A program made the position numbers and the translations under genes. A model generated the notes under the pieces. The model saw only the letters and a list, made by a program, of their open reading frames with translations, was not told the DNA's origin and did no database searches. Shown one piece after another: positions 35,521 through 44,548 of a stretch of DNA of 51,694 nucleotides (position 1 is its first letter; each line of letters opens with the position of its first letter). The stretch is from Rhodomicrobium udaipurense JA643 (GTDB lineage Bacteria > Pseudomonadota > Alphaproteobacteria > Rhizobiales > Rhodomicrobiaceae): contig NZ_JFZJ01000010.1 in assembly GCF_000636015.1 (NCBI RefSeq), forward strand, positions 1 through 51,694, given 5' to 3'.

Positions 35521-37080
35521 TTATTCCATATCGAAAGGTTCGTATTTGCCGGTTTCGCCAAGGACCGTGCCCCAGACCTTGTGCGATCCTTGATGATCGC
35601 TTCGGCTGAACGAAACCGGCGACCCAAGTCCCAGATCGAAGTCGCGCATGTTTTCAAACGCCTCGACAAGCTTCTCGGAGTCGAGTTGAGGCCCCGCGCG
35701 ACGAAGGGCTTCGATCATGATTTGCGCCGCCACATAATATTCAAGCGAGACGTAATCGGGGGATTCGCCTTTGAAGTATTTCGAAAGCGCGGATTTGTAT
35801 TCGAGAATAAGCGACGAATAGCCCTCCACGGCGGGCACCACCTCGGTGACGATGACGCCGGAAGCAAATTTCGGCCCCAGAAGCATCAGCTCATCGCGCA
35901 AGGCGATCGGACCGACAGCCGAAATATTGGTGTAGATCAGCCCCGGCACGGCCTCGCGGCTTTTCTCGATGAATTTCGCGGCCGCGCGATAGGTCGCCAC
36001 CATCACGACCGCCTTGATCGGCGTTTTGGCGGTCTTCAGGAGATTGATCGCGGGCTCCACATCGAGCGAATTGCGGGGGTACGTCATCTTGAGGATTGAT
36101 CCGCCGTCACCGCCGCGAAGCGCGCGCATCGCCTTCGTCACACCAGCGTAGCCAGCCTCGCCGAAGCCGTCCTGCTGCATGAAAACGGCGATCTGATCGG
36201 GCTTGAGCCGCTTCACCTTCACAAGATAGCGGACGACGGTTTCCGTTTCCTCGGCGTAGCTGGCGCGGTAATTGAAGACATAGCGGTCTGGCGGGTCGCG
36301 CCGAAGCACGCTTGCGCCCGAGTAGCCCGCATAGAACAGCGCCTTGCGCTCAAGCGCGTAAGGCGCAGCCACCGCGGCCGTTGCCGTTCCGAAATTGCCG
36401 ATGAAGCCGAAAACCTGTTCGTTCTCGTAAAGCTGCTTCATTGTTTCCGCGGTGCGAGCGGGCTCATAGCCGTCATCGGCGGCGATGAGGCGCAGCGTGC
36501 GACCGTGAACGCCGCCTTCATCGTTGACCTTCTTGAAGGCCGTCTCGATCCCAACCCGGATCTGATAGCCGTAATCCTTGTTGGGACCGGTGAAGGGAAG
36601 CGACGCGCCGAACCGGATTTCGTTGTCCGATACGCCGCGAACCACGGCGACCGTCTGAGCGGCGAAGACGCCAACGGAGGGCGGAAAGGGGACCGCCACC
36701 GGCGCTGCATTCGCTTGTGGTGTCGAAGCACTTTCAAGGTTCGCGAGGTCGCGATTGGCGGCCGTGCAGTCGGTTTTCTTGTCGGCCAGATCCTTTGTGC
36801 CCTCGGCCAGGCTCGTCTTGAAGGAGGCGAGGATCGCCGCGCTTTCCGGCTCGCTCGCGGCCGATGTCCTGACGACGTCGACGAACTTGTCGGCGACCGC
36901 CTTCACGCGCGACTGGGCGATGTTCGAGCAACTCGCCGCCGTTCCGAGAACATAACCGACACGCGTTGCCAAAGTGCGGAGCACGCCGCCCTTGTCATCG
37001 CGAGGCGCGGACCAAGCCGGCTGGAACGCAGATGCGAGGATAAACGCGCCCAGTAACCCCTTGGAAATTCGTACATTCAT
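35521..37080 (-). CDS. Orphan branched-chain-amino-acid-type ABC substrate-binding protein with N-terminal extension
   Basis: A 519-residue exported protein (signal: LLGAFILASAFQPAWSA). Residues about 150-519 form a Peripla_BP_6 (Leu/Ile/Val-binding) domain: IRFGASLPFTGPNKDYG, then VFGFIGNFGTATAAVAAPY. Between the signal and that domain lies an about 110-residue helical extension with two cysteines, at ASCSNIA and KTDCTAANRDL, which could form a disulfide. The permease and ATPase genes are absent. The downstream gene on the same strand is a TPR protein with its own signal peptide 26 bases upstream. The binding protein may therefore act as a sensor or an adaptor. Ligand unknown. Confidence 0.82.
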   Translation of the reverse strand: MNVRISKGLLGAFILASAFQPAWSAPRDDKGGVLRTLATRVGYVLGTAASCSNIAQSRVKAVADKFVDVVRTSAASEPESAAILASFKTSLAEGTKDLADKKTDCTAANRDLANLESASTPQANAAPVAVPFPPSVGVFAAQTVAVVRGVSDNEIRFGASLPFTGPNKDYGYQIRVGIETAFKKVNDEGGVHGRTLRLIAADDGYEPARTAETMKQLYENEQVFGFIGNFGTATAAVAAPYALERKALFYAGYSGASVLRRDPPDRYVFNYRASYAEETETVVRYLVKVKRLKPDQIAVFMQQDGFGEAGYAGVTKAMRALRGGDGGSILKMTYPRNSLDVEPAINLLKTAKTPIKAVVMVATYRAAAKFIEKSREAVPGLIYTNISAVGPIALRDELMLLGPKFASGVIVTEVVPAVEGYSSLILEYKSALSKYFKGESPDYVSLEYYVAAQIMIEALRRAGPQLDSEKLVEAFENMRDFDLGLGSPVSFSRSDHQGSHKVWGTVLGETGKYEPFDME

Positions 37081-37106
37081 TCAAGTTCCCCCCAAGTACC
37101 CTGTCT

Positions 37107-38060
37107 TTAATTACGTCTGAGATCCGCGTTTTGGCCCCCGGATGCGACATCGCCCAAACGTTTCAAGCCGTCCCTGCTTCCCTGAAGGCCCGGATTGAGC
37201 CGCAGGGCGCTCCGATAGTCAGCGGCGGCTTCATCGCGCCGACCGATAAATTCCAGAACGTGACCGCGCGTATCGAGCAGATCCGGATCGAATGGCCGGA
37301 TTGTCAGAGCCTTGTTTGCATCGTCCAGCGCGCGCGCTGCATCGCCCATGCTGTAATAGGCCCAGGCGCGATTGTTGTAGGCGTCGGCGTCTTTCGGTCT
37401 CAACTCGATGAAGCGGGAGTAATCGGTGATGGCGCTGTTGAATAACGCCATGTCGCGAAGGACGTTTGCGCGCTCGAAATAGGCGTCCGCGCTCTCCGGA
37501 TTGATCTTGATCGCCGTCGAAAACTCGGCAATGGCGCGCAGGCGGTCCCCGCTCCCGCGATAAACCGCGCCGCGCGCAAGATGGACCCAGGTCGCGCGTG
37601 GATTGACGGCGAGCGCCGCATCGTAATCGCTCAGCGCGCGAGAGAGGTTTCCTTGTGCCCGGAAGACTTCGCCGCGCGCGAAGTAAGCCCCGTCGAGCTT
37701 CCGGTCGATTTCGATGGTCTTTGTAAGATCGTCCGCCGCGCGGCCGAGAAGGCCCTGTCGGGTGAGGGCGAGGCCGCGCTTGTAGAGCACCTCGGCATCG
37801 CGCGGCTCGAATTCCAGCGCCTTCGTGTAATCGGCTATCGCGCGGGTGAAGTCGCCCGTCGCACGATAGGCATCGCCTCGCGCGGAAAAGGCCGTTGGCG
37901 TGGGTGCCTTTGCCTCGATCAATGCGGTGCAGGCCGAGATGGCGAGCCTGGAATCCTCGTCCTGCAAACAGTCAATGGCCGTTCCCGCAGCCGATGCGGA
38001 AAGCGGCATCGCCACTGCCAAGCCGATCAACCAAGCATGTACGCGTGACTGTCCAGACAA
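37107..38060 (-). CDS. Periplasmic TPR-repeat protein
   Basis: A protein of 317 residues if started at the TTG at 38060, which has GGAG nine bases upstream and gives a compact signal peptide (HAWLIGLAVAMPLSASA). An ATG at 38123 gives 338 residues but no Shine-Dalgarno and an odd N-terminus. About eight tetratricopeptide repeats fill residues 55-310 (for example FSARGDAYRATGDFTRAIADY, DAYNNRAWAYYSMGDAARAL). TPR proteins bind partners. A cysteine pair (DCLQDEDSRLAISAC) precedes the repeats. It is read just before the orphan binding-protein gene (26-base gap), so they probably form one unit. Confidence 0.8.
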   Translation of the reverse strand: MSGQSRVHAWLIGLAVAMPLSASAAGTAIDCLQDEDSRLAISACTALIEAKAPTPTAFSARGDAYRATGDFTRAIADYTKALEFEPRDAEVLYKRGLALTRQGLLGRAADDLTKTIEIDRKLDGAYFARGEVFRAQGNLSRALSDYDAALAVNPRATWVHLARGAVYRGSGDRLRAIAEFSTAIKINPESADAYFERANVLRDMALFNSAITDYSRFIELRPKDADAYNNRAWAYYSMGDAARALDDANKALTIRPFDPDLLDTRGHVLEFIGRRDEAAADYRSALRLNPGLQGSRDGLKRLGDVASGGQNADLRRN

Positions 38061-38229
38061 ATCACCAAGCTCCGGCGCGCGATCAAAGCCAACAACTGGC
38101 TCCGGCGATCCGGTAAGAAACATTTTTAAGTGAATTGCGCACTCTCGACTTCAGTCTAAGCCGGTCTTCGAATTGGTAAAATTTGAAGCTGGTGATGTTC
38201 CGCGACGGAAATCTCAATCAAGACTCCAC

Positions 38230-38261
38230 GGCCCGGGCGGCTTCTTCAAACAGCCCGGGCC
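38230..38261. terminator. GC-rich stem-loop after the OYE gene
   Basis: GGCCCGGGC (38230-38238) pairs perfectly with GCCCGGGCC (38253-38261) across a 14-base loop. It lies seven bases beyond the oxidoreductase stop, a position for transcript end or stabilisation. No T run follows on the minus strand, so intrinsic termination is uncertain. Confidence 0.5.
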
Positions 38262-38267
38262 ATGATT

Positions 38268-39407
38268 TTACGAGCGGCGCTTCACCGCGTAGCCGTATTG
38301 CAACGGCCAACTCTTGTCTCCGCCGTTCAGTTCGCGTTCGGCGCGCAGCGCGAAATACGGATCGCGCAGGAACTCGCGGGCGATCAGCACGAGATTGGCG
38401 TCGCCGCCAGTGATGATGTCGTTCGCCTGTTGCGGGTCTGTGATGAGGCCGACCGCGCCGGTGCGGATGCCTGCTTCCTCGCGGATGCGTCGCGCGAACG
38501 GCACCTGATAGCCCTTCGCCACCGGGATCTGCGCGGTGGGCGTGAGGGCTCCTGACGACACGTCGATCAGGTCCACGCCGATGCGCTTCAGGTGCTTCGC
38601 CAGTTCGACCGATTGCGTGTCGTCCCAGCCACCCGGCACCCAGTCGGTCGCGGAGATGCGCACGAACAGCGGCAGGTCGTCCGGCAAGATGGCGCGCAGC
38701 CGTTCCGCCACGGTGAGGGTTAGTCGCGCGCGGTTCTCGAAGCTGCCGCCCCATTGGTCGGTGCGGTGGTTCGACAGCGGCGACAGGAATTCGTGCAGCA
38801 GATAGCCGTGCGCGCCGTGAATTTCGATGACCTTGAAGCCCGCCTTCAGCGCGCGCCGCGTGGCCTCCTCGAATGCGGCGATCACGTGGGCGATGCCGTC
38901 TTCGGAGAGCGCGGTTGGCGTCGGGCTTTCGGGGCTGAACGGCACGGCGCTCGGCGCCACAGGCCGCCAGCCGCCTTGCTCGGGCGGAAGCGCCCTGCCG
39001 CCGTTCCAAGGCGCGTCCGTGCTCGCCTTGCGGCCCGCATGCGCGATCTGGATGCCCGGCACCGCGCCCTGACTTTCAATGAAGCGCGCGATGCGGGCGA
39101 GCGGCTCCATGTGATCGTCCGACCAGAGGCCGAGATCGTAAGGCGAGATGCGCCCCTCGGGCGTGACCGCCGTTGCCTCCGCGATCACGAGGCCCGCGCC
39201 GCCGCTCGCACGGCTGCCGAGATGGACGAGGTGCCAATCATTCGCAAAGCCGTCCTTCGCCGAATATTGGCACATGGGCGAAACGGCGATGCGGTTGCGG
39301 AACGTCACGCCGCGAAGTGTGAGCGGCGTCAGGAGGTCGACTTCCGGCACGCCGTAATCCTGCCGCGTGTCGGCCTGCCCAGAACGCTGAGTGCTGTGAT
39401 CCGTCAT
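38268..39407 (-). CDS. NADH:flavin oxidoreductase, old-yellow-enzyme family (YqjM-like)
   Basis: A 379-residue FMN enzyme that reduces activated alkenes with NAD(P)H. The YqjM-type cysteine is in SPMCQYSAKDG. The FMN/substrate histidine pair region is QIAHAGRKAST and EIHGAHGYLLHEFLSPLSN. RDPYFALRAEREL is the arginine that binds phosphate. AAGGA sits eight bases before the ATG at 39407. Physiological substrate unknown. The gene is divergent from the hydroxyacid dehydrogenase. Confidence 0.92.
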   Translation of the reverse strand: MTDHSTQRSGQADTRQDYGVPEVDLLTPLTLRGVTFRNRIAVSPMCQYSAKDGFANDWHLVHLGSRASGGAGLVIAEATAVTPEGRISPYDLGLWSDDHMEPLARIARFIESQGAVPGIQIAHAGRKASTDAPWNGGRALPPEQGGWRPVAPSAVPFSPESPTPTALSEDGIAHVIAAFEEATRRALKAGFKVIEIHGAHGYLLHEFLSPLSNHRTDQWGGSFENRARLTLTVAERLRAILPDDLPLFVRISATDWVPGGWDDTQSVELAKHLKRIGVDLIDVSSGALTPTAQIPVAKGYQVPFARRIREEAGIRTGAVGLITDPQQANDIITGGDANLVLIAREFLRDPYFALRAERELNGGDKSWPLQYGYAVKRRS

Positions 39408-39663
39408 GATGCGATCCTTTCTCGCACGACAATGCTTTCAGGGCAGATGTGGGCATTGTTCGAGATTTGTGAACTAGTGGCGGGCAAAAAAACAGCCATG
39501 CTCGCGGTCACGGGTTGGCGAAGGCTATCAGCTGTGCTTGAGGTGCGCCCCACGTGTAACGCTGTTGCAAATACAAATTCGCCTTGCCAATCGGCGGCGG
39601 TCGCGCGATTCAAAGCGAAAAGCGATATCGTTTGATCGACCATAAGCGCATCGCTTCGAAGGA

Positions 39664-40632
39664 ATGAGCGTGACCAAACCCAAACTCCTCATGACGCGCG
39701 TGCTGAGCCCCGCCACCATCGAGCGGGCGCGGCGCGACTACGACCTCGACCTGAACGAGGCTGACGTGCCGTTCACGCCGGACGAACTCATCGCGCGCGC
39801 GGCAGGCAAGGACGCGCTGCTCGTCACGCTGGCGGACCGTTTCAGCGCGGACGTGATCGCCAAGCTCGACCGCTCTGTGAAGGTCATCGCCACCTATTCC
39901 GTCGGCCATGAGCATATCGACCTTCAGGCCGCGAAGGCGCGCGGCATCCGCGTCGCCTACACGCCCGACGCGGTGACGGTCGCGACGGCGGAAATCGGCT
40001 TCCTCCTGATCCTCGGCGCGGCCAGGCGCGCGAGCGAGGGCGAGCGGCTGCTCCGCGCCAAGGCGTGGCACGGCTGGCAACCGATGCAGCTCATCGGGCG
40101 CAGGCTCGACGGCAAGCGCCTCGGCATCTACGGCATGGGCAAGATCGGGCAGGCCATCGCCAAACGCGCGCGCGGCTTCGATATGGACATTCATTATTTC
40201 AACCGGCGGCCGCTCGACGCGGCGGACGCGCGCGGCGCGACCTACCATGCGACGCTCGACAGCCTGCTCGCAGTGACCGACATCCTCTGCATCGCCGCGC
40301 CGTCCACGCCCGAAACGCGCGGCTCGATCGATGCCGCCGCACTCGCGAAGCTCAAGCCGGGCGCCATCGTCACAAACATCGCACGCGGCGACCTCGTGGT
40401 GGACGCCGACCTCATCGCGGCGGTGAAGTCCGGCCACATCGCGCATATCGGCCTCGACGTCTACACGAACGAGCCGAACATCCACCCCGGCTATTACGAC
40501 CTGGAAAACGCGTTCCTCCTGCCGCACATGGGCACATCCGTCATCGAGGCGCGCGACGAGATGGGCCGCGACGCTCTCGACAACATCGACGCCGTTCTCG
40601 CGGGGCGCGAACCGCCTACCGCGCTCGTCTAG
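39664..40632 (+). CDS. D-2-hydroxyacid dehydrogenase (glycerate/glyoxylate reductase type)
   Basis: A 322-residue NAD(P)-dependent enzyme of the D-isomer 2-hydroxyacid dehydrogenase family. It has the dinucleotide motif GIYGMGKIGQAIAKRA, the catalytic Arg in NIARGDLVVD, the Glu in YTNEPNIH and the His in LLPHMGTSVIE. GyaR-type D-glycerate dehydrogenase is the closest guess. AAGGA directly precedes the ATG at 39664; a GTG at 39670 has better spacing to that site and may be the real start. glyS follows 78 bases later, where glyQ would be expected. Confidence 0.88.
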   Translation: MSVTKPKLLMTRVLSPATIERARRDYDLDLNEADVPFTPDELIARAAGKDALLVTLADRFSADVIAKLDRSVKVIATYSVGHEHIDLQAAKARGIRVAYTPDAVTVATAEIGFLLILGAARRASEGERLLRAKAWHGWQPMQLIGRRLDGKRLGIYGMGKIGQAIAKRARGFDMDIHYFNRRPLDAADARGATYHATLDSLLAVTDILCIAAPSTPETRGSIDAAALAKLKPGAIVTNIARGDLVVDADLIAAVKSGHIAHIGLDVYTNEPNIHPGYYDLENAFLLPHMGTSVIEARDEMGRDALDNIDAVLAGREPPTALV

Positions 40633-41260
40633 AGTCCTGTTTTGCCGCGCTTTCCGGGCGGAAAACCGCATACACTTTTCCTGAAAGCGCTCTGAACGAA
40701 AGCCAACGCCATGCCGAACCTTCTGCTGGAACTGTTCTCCGAGGAAATTCCGGCCCGCCTTCAGGGGCGCGGCGCGGACGATCTCGCAAAGCTCGTAACC
40801 GAGGCGCTCACGAAGGGCGGCCTGACCGTCGGCGCAACGCGCACATTGTCCGGGCCGCGGCGCATCGTGTTCATCGCGGACGACGTGCCCGAGCATTCGG
40901 CCGCGACGGTCGAGGAGCGCAAGGGGCCGCGCACGAGCGCACCAGCCAAGGCGCTGGAGGGCTTCGTCAAGGCGGCGGGGCTTAACAGCATCGATGAAGC
41001 GCAGGTGGTGAAAGACCCGAAGGGCGATTACTACCTCGCGCGGAGCGAAAAGCCGGGCCGCGCCGCCGCCGACATCATCGCGGAGGCCGTGCCTGAGATC
41101 ATCCGCAAGTTTCCGTGGCCGAAGTCGATGCGCTGGGGCAACGGGCGGCTGCGCTGGATCAGGCCGCTGCATTCGATCCTGTGTCTTTTCGATGACAAGC
41201 CGGTCGCATTCGAGGTGGACGGCATCAAGAGCGGCGACATCACATACGGACATCGCTTCC

Positions 41261-41345
41261 TGAGTGGCGAAAATGCCACTCAACCAAAGGTTGTGAAAGT
41301 CGCCCGTATTTCAGACTATGCAGATGCATTGATGCACGCTAAGGT
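41261..41345 (+). other. Small AT-rich patch with inverted repeat inside glyS
   Basis: TGAGTGGC (41261-41268) is a perfect inverted repeat of GCCACTCA (41275-41282), with the loop GAAAAT. It opens an 85-base stretch whose codons (act, caa, cca, gtt, att, tca, gca) are unlike the GC-ending codons around it. The frame is unbroken and the encoded residues still align with GlyS. It may be a conversion tract or remnant insertion; it is a second AT-rich island in the same gene. Confidence 0.45.
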
Positions 41346-42188
41346 TGTGGTCGCAGGAGAACACCGGGCGAAGGCCATCCTTGAGGGCGCGCACACCGCC
41401 GCCTCGGATGCCGGGCTCGCTCTTGTTGAAGACCACGGGCTGCTTGCTGAGAATGCGGGGCTCGTCGAGTGGCCCGTGGTCCTTTCCGGCCAATTCGAGG
41501 AAAGCTTCCTCGATGTGCCGGAGGAAATCCTGATGACGTCCATGAAGGCGCATCAGAAGTGCTTCTCGTTGCGCTCGGCGAAAACCGGGAAACTGGCGAA
41601 CCGCTTCATTCTCGTTTCCAACCTCGAAGCTGTGGACGGCGGCAAAGCCATCGTCGCGGGCAACGAGCGCGTGATCCGCGCGCGCCTGTCCGACGCGAAA
41701 TTCTTCTGGGAGAACGACCGCAAGCGCCCGCTCGAAGGGATGACGGCGCTGCTCGGTCAGGTGACGTTCCACGAAAAGCTCGGCACTCAACTTGAGCGGG
41801 TGGAGCGCATCAAGGCGCTCGCGCGCGAGCTTGCGCCCATCGTAGGCGCGAACCCGGACGATGCCGAGCGCGCGGCGCATCTCGCCAAGGCCGATCTCAT
41901 GTCAGAGACGGTGGGCGAGTTCCCCGAGCTTCAGGGCATCATCGGCCGCTACATCGCGCTCGCGCAGGGCGAAAAGCCCGCAGTCGCCGACGCCATCGCG
42001 GAGCATTACAAGCCGCAGGGGCCGTCCGACGCCGTGCCGACGAACCCGGTTTCCGTGGCGGTCGCGCTCGCCGACAAGCTCGACATGCTCGTGGGCTTCT
42101 GGGCCATCGACGAGAAGCCGACCGGCTCGAAAGACCCGTTCGCGCTGCGCCGCGCCGCGCTCGGGGTTATTCGCATTGTGCTGGAGCG

Positions 42189-42590
42189 GTCAGCGAGTGA
42201 GCTTGATTTGAATAGGTTATTGTCCAAGGCGCTCCATTCATATTTGGTTCCCCCTCGCTGTACGTACGATGAGATCGTCGATAATGTCGTTAGGGCCGAC
42301 CAGTTGATGGAAGGATTTATCGATACTTTCGAATTATACGGCTCGCTGAGGTCAAAGAAGTACCTAAAGCTTGCAGAGGGCCTTTTCAAAGACGTTGAAG
42401 AACCTCAGGGCTATACCGAGCGTTCCGGAAACGAAAAGATGCCAGCTTGGCTGGATCTTTACCTAAATTATACGGATTTCCTAGTCCCGGGATACAAGGA
42501 AGATCATCTCGATGATCTTGACCCTGATGGTTTCCACGAAAGGTATATGTCCGCTGCTAAGGTTTTAGAGCCTGCTATTTCTCAGTTCAC
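42189..42590 (+). other. AT-rich in-frame insertion/replacement in glyS
   Basis: About 402 bases with codon use clearly different from the flanks: one 60-base line I counted (42421-42480) is 43% G+C, while neighbouring lines are about 65-70%. It is fully open in the glyS frame and encodes an acidic, structured-looking 134-residue segment (for example [19 protein letters not shown]). I do not recognise it. The left junction follows VIRIVLERS; the right junction, near CAC/GCGGTGTTCGCG, is out of frame with the rest of glyS. Confidence 0.6.
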
Positions 42591-43046
42591 GCGGTGTTCG
42601 CGCTGCCGGGGCAGGACGATCTGCTCATGGTCGTTCGCCGCGTTGAGGCGCTGGGCCGCTTCCTCGAAACCGATGACGGCAAGAGCCTGCTCGCGCTGGT
42701 GCGTCGCGCGCTGAACATCCTGCGCATCGAGGAAAAGAAGGACGCGCGCGCGTTCGATGGCGAACCGGCGGCGAAACTGCTGAAGGACAAGGAAGAAAAG
42801 ACGCTCGCCTCGGCGGTGAAGGCCGTCGGCAAGGATGTCCGCGCCGCGCTCGCGACCGAGGATTTCGAGGCGGCGATGGCGGCGCTGGCGAAGCTCCGCG
42901 CGCCGGTGGACGCCTTCTTCGACAAGGTGACGGTGAACGCCGCCGCGTCCGACATCCGCGAGAACCGGCTGACGCTGCTGGCGCAGATCCGCGCGCTGAC
43001 GCTCGACATCGCGGATTTCTCGAAGATCGAGGGATAAAAGAAAAGC

Positions 43047-43065
43047 GGCCGGGGATGCCTCGGCC
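43047..43065 (+). terminator. Possible glyS stem-loop
   Basis: GGCCGGGG pairs with CCTCGGCC (one G:U) around an ATG loop, ten bases after the glyS stop. No T run follows, so this is only a weak terminator candidate between convergent glyS and fxsA. Confidence 0.3.
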
Positions 43066-43109
43066 TCAACATTCATCGCCCGGCGACGGTCCTTTCGCCA
43101 GCGCCGCAC

Positions 43110-43643
43110 CTATCCCTTGTTCCAGGGCGAATCCGTGCGCTTCGCGCTCGACCCGCCCTTGCCTTCGCCGCGCGGCACCTCGGTAAACTCGACGTCGATC
43201 ACCGTTTCGCTGCGCACCGGGCCTTGCGCGTCCCCTTGGGGCTCGGGCCGCGCACCCTGCTGAGTCCGCGCCTGCCACTTCCCGCCGCGCGCTCGCATGC
43301 CGTAAGATGCGCCGCGCCACAGAAAGCCGCGCACCACCGGGAGCAGCAGCAGGATCGCCACCGCGTCAGACACGAAGCCGGGGATCATGAACAGGATGCC
43401 CGCGAGCGATGTCGTCCCGCTGTCGAGAAGGGTCTTTTCGGGCGACCCGCCGGACCGCATCGCTTCCATGACGCGAACGCCGACCAAGCGGCTTTGCGAC
43501 TTCACGAGGAACGCGCCGACCGCCACACCCGCCGCCAACAGCAGGAACGTGGGGATGCCGCCAATCCAGCGGCTTACCTGGATGATGGAGGCCACCTCCA
43601 GCACCGGCCACGAAATCATGAGAAAGAGAATGACGAAGGGCAT
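43110..43643 (-). CDS. fxsA: FxsA family membrane protein
   Basis: A 177-residue protein with three to four membrane helices in the first 115 residues (PFVILFLMISWPVLEVASII, IGGIPTFLLLAAGVAVGAFLV, LAGILFMIPGFVSDAVAILLLLP) and a polar C-terminal tail. GILFMIPGFVSDAVAILLLLP is the FxsA signature. In Escherichia coli FxsA overproduction relieves phage T7 exclusion by the F plasmid; its normal role is unknown. I start it at the ATG at 43643. It is divergent from timA, the usual rhizobial arrangement. Confidence 0.88.
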   Translation of the reverse strand: MPFVILFLMISWPVLEVASIIQVSRWIGGIPTFLLLAAGVAVGAFLVKSQSRLVGVRVMEAMRSGGSPEKTLLDSGTTSLAGILFMIPGFVSDAVAILLLLPVVRGFLWRGASYGMRARGGKWQARTQQGARPEPQGDAQGPVRSETVIDVEFTEVPRGEGKGGSSAKRTDSPWNKG

Positions 43644-43846
43644 CGAGACGCTCGGTCCTAGGGGTTGGATTGAAAATTCGCACTCCCTAATATGGGAGCG
43701 AAGATCGATTTGCGGAGAAGGATGCAAAGAATTCGGCAACGCTTGCGTCAAAGGGCGCGCGGCTATAGCCAGCGGGCCTCGAAGCTCTTATATCACGCGC
43801 AGGAAGTCACACAACATCGGGCCCGACGGGGGTCAGGAGCGGCGGT

Positions 43847-44548
43847 TTGACGAGCGACATTTTCGACCTCACCAATATTTTGCTTTTAGCGGTTGCGGTG
43901 GCCATCTTTCTGCGGTTGCGGAGCGTACTCGGCCGCAGAACCGGCGATGAAGAAACACGGCTTGGTAATTATGCGCGCGATGCGGCGTCCACACGGGACA
44001 ACGTCGTTCCGCTTCCGAGGGCGGAGCCGAGACCGGGCGGCGCTCCGTCGGCAGGCCCCAGCGTTGACGAGCGGCTCGCCAATGTTCCCGAGGATAGTGC
44101 GGTGCGTGCGCCCCTGCGCCAGATAGCCACGGCCGATCCATCTTTCGACACGGCATCGTTCGTCAATGGAGCGAAGATCGCCTATGAATCCATCATCACG
44201 GCCTATGCGAAGGGGGACCGCGAAACGCTGCGCCACCTCCTCGCGCCGGAGGTGTTCGATAGTTTCAACGTGGTGATCAACGACCGCGAGGCGAGCGGCG
44301 AGACGGTGGAGTTTCACTTCGTCGGCATATCGTCGAGCGAAATCGTCGAGGCCCAGCTTTTGGGTCGCGTCGCGCAGGTTAAGGTGCGGTTTGTGAGCGA
44401 TCTCGTGACCGCCACGCGCGACAAGCACGGCGAAGTGGTTGACGGCGACGACAAGGCCGTGCGCCAGGTCACCGATATCTGGACCTTCTCACGCGACGTG
44501 TCTTCGCCGAACCCGAACTGGCAGCTCGTCGCAACCGACGCGGCGTGA
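43847..44548 (+). CDS. Tim44/TimA family protein
   Basis: A 233-residue protein with one N-terminal membrane helix (ILLLAVAVAIFLRL), a Pro-rich polar linker and a C-terminal Tim44-like domain (about 105-233) with FVNGAKIAYESIITAYAKGD and FHFVGISSSEIVEAQLLG. Such alphaproteobacterial proteins (TimA) are related to the mitochondrial import component Tim44; the bacterial job is at the inner membrane and not settled. The start is TTG at 43847, with AGGAG (43835-43839) at seven bases, an uncommon but well-supported choice. It overlaps mltA by four bases. Confidence 0.85.
   Translation: MTSDIFDLTNILLLAVAVAIFLRLRSVLGRRTGDEETRLGNYARDAASTRDNVVPLPRAEPRPGGAPSAGPSVDERLANVPEDSAVRAPLRQIATADPSFDTASFVNGAKIAYESIITAYAKGDRETLRHLLAPEVFDSFNVVINDREASGETVEFHFVGISSSEIVEAQLLGRVAQVKVRFVSDLVTATRDKHGEVVDGDDKAVRQVTDIWTFSRDVSSPNPNWQLVATDAA

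Larger units (their letters stand above)
40711..43037 (+). pseudogene. glyS: Glycyl-tRNA synthetase beta subunit, interrupted by AT-rich segment and frameshift
   Basis: GlyS is the tRNA-binding subunit of the alpha2beta2 glycyl-tRNA synthetase. Residues from [17 protein letters not shown] through the HD-type domain ([19 protein letters not shown]) to [17 protein letters not shown] (42188) are canonical. The family's next stretch, which contains a conserved DRLKV-L-R motif, is missing; instead 134 codons of unrelated AT-rich sequence follow in frame. At about 42590 the frame shifts, and the normal C-terminus ([20 protein letters not shown] to FSKIEG) continues to 43037. As read, the first frame stops at 42714 after 667 residues. 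An essential gene with this defect implies a second glycyl-tRNA synthetase, a split protein, frameshifting or an assembly error. glyQ is not adjacent. Confidence 0.7.

Noticed and set aside
39664-43037. Glycine riboswitch near the glycine-related genes
   Set aside because: No tandem glycine-aptamer pattern was seen upstream of either gene.
42594-43037. Independent small gene encoding the GlyS C-terminus
   Set aside because: It begins inside a conserved GlyS block at a GTG without a Shine-Dalgarno; more likely the shifted end of glyS, though a split protein is not excluded.
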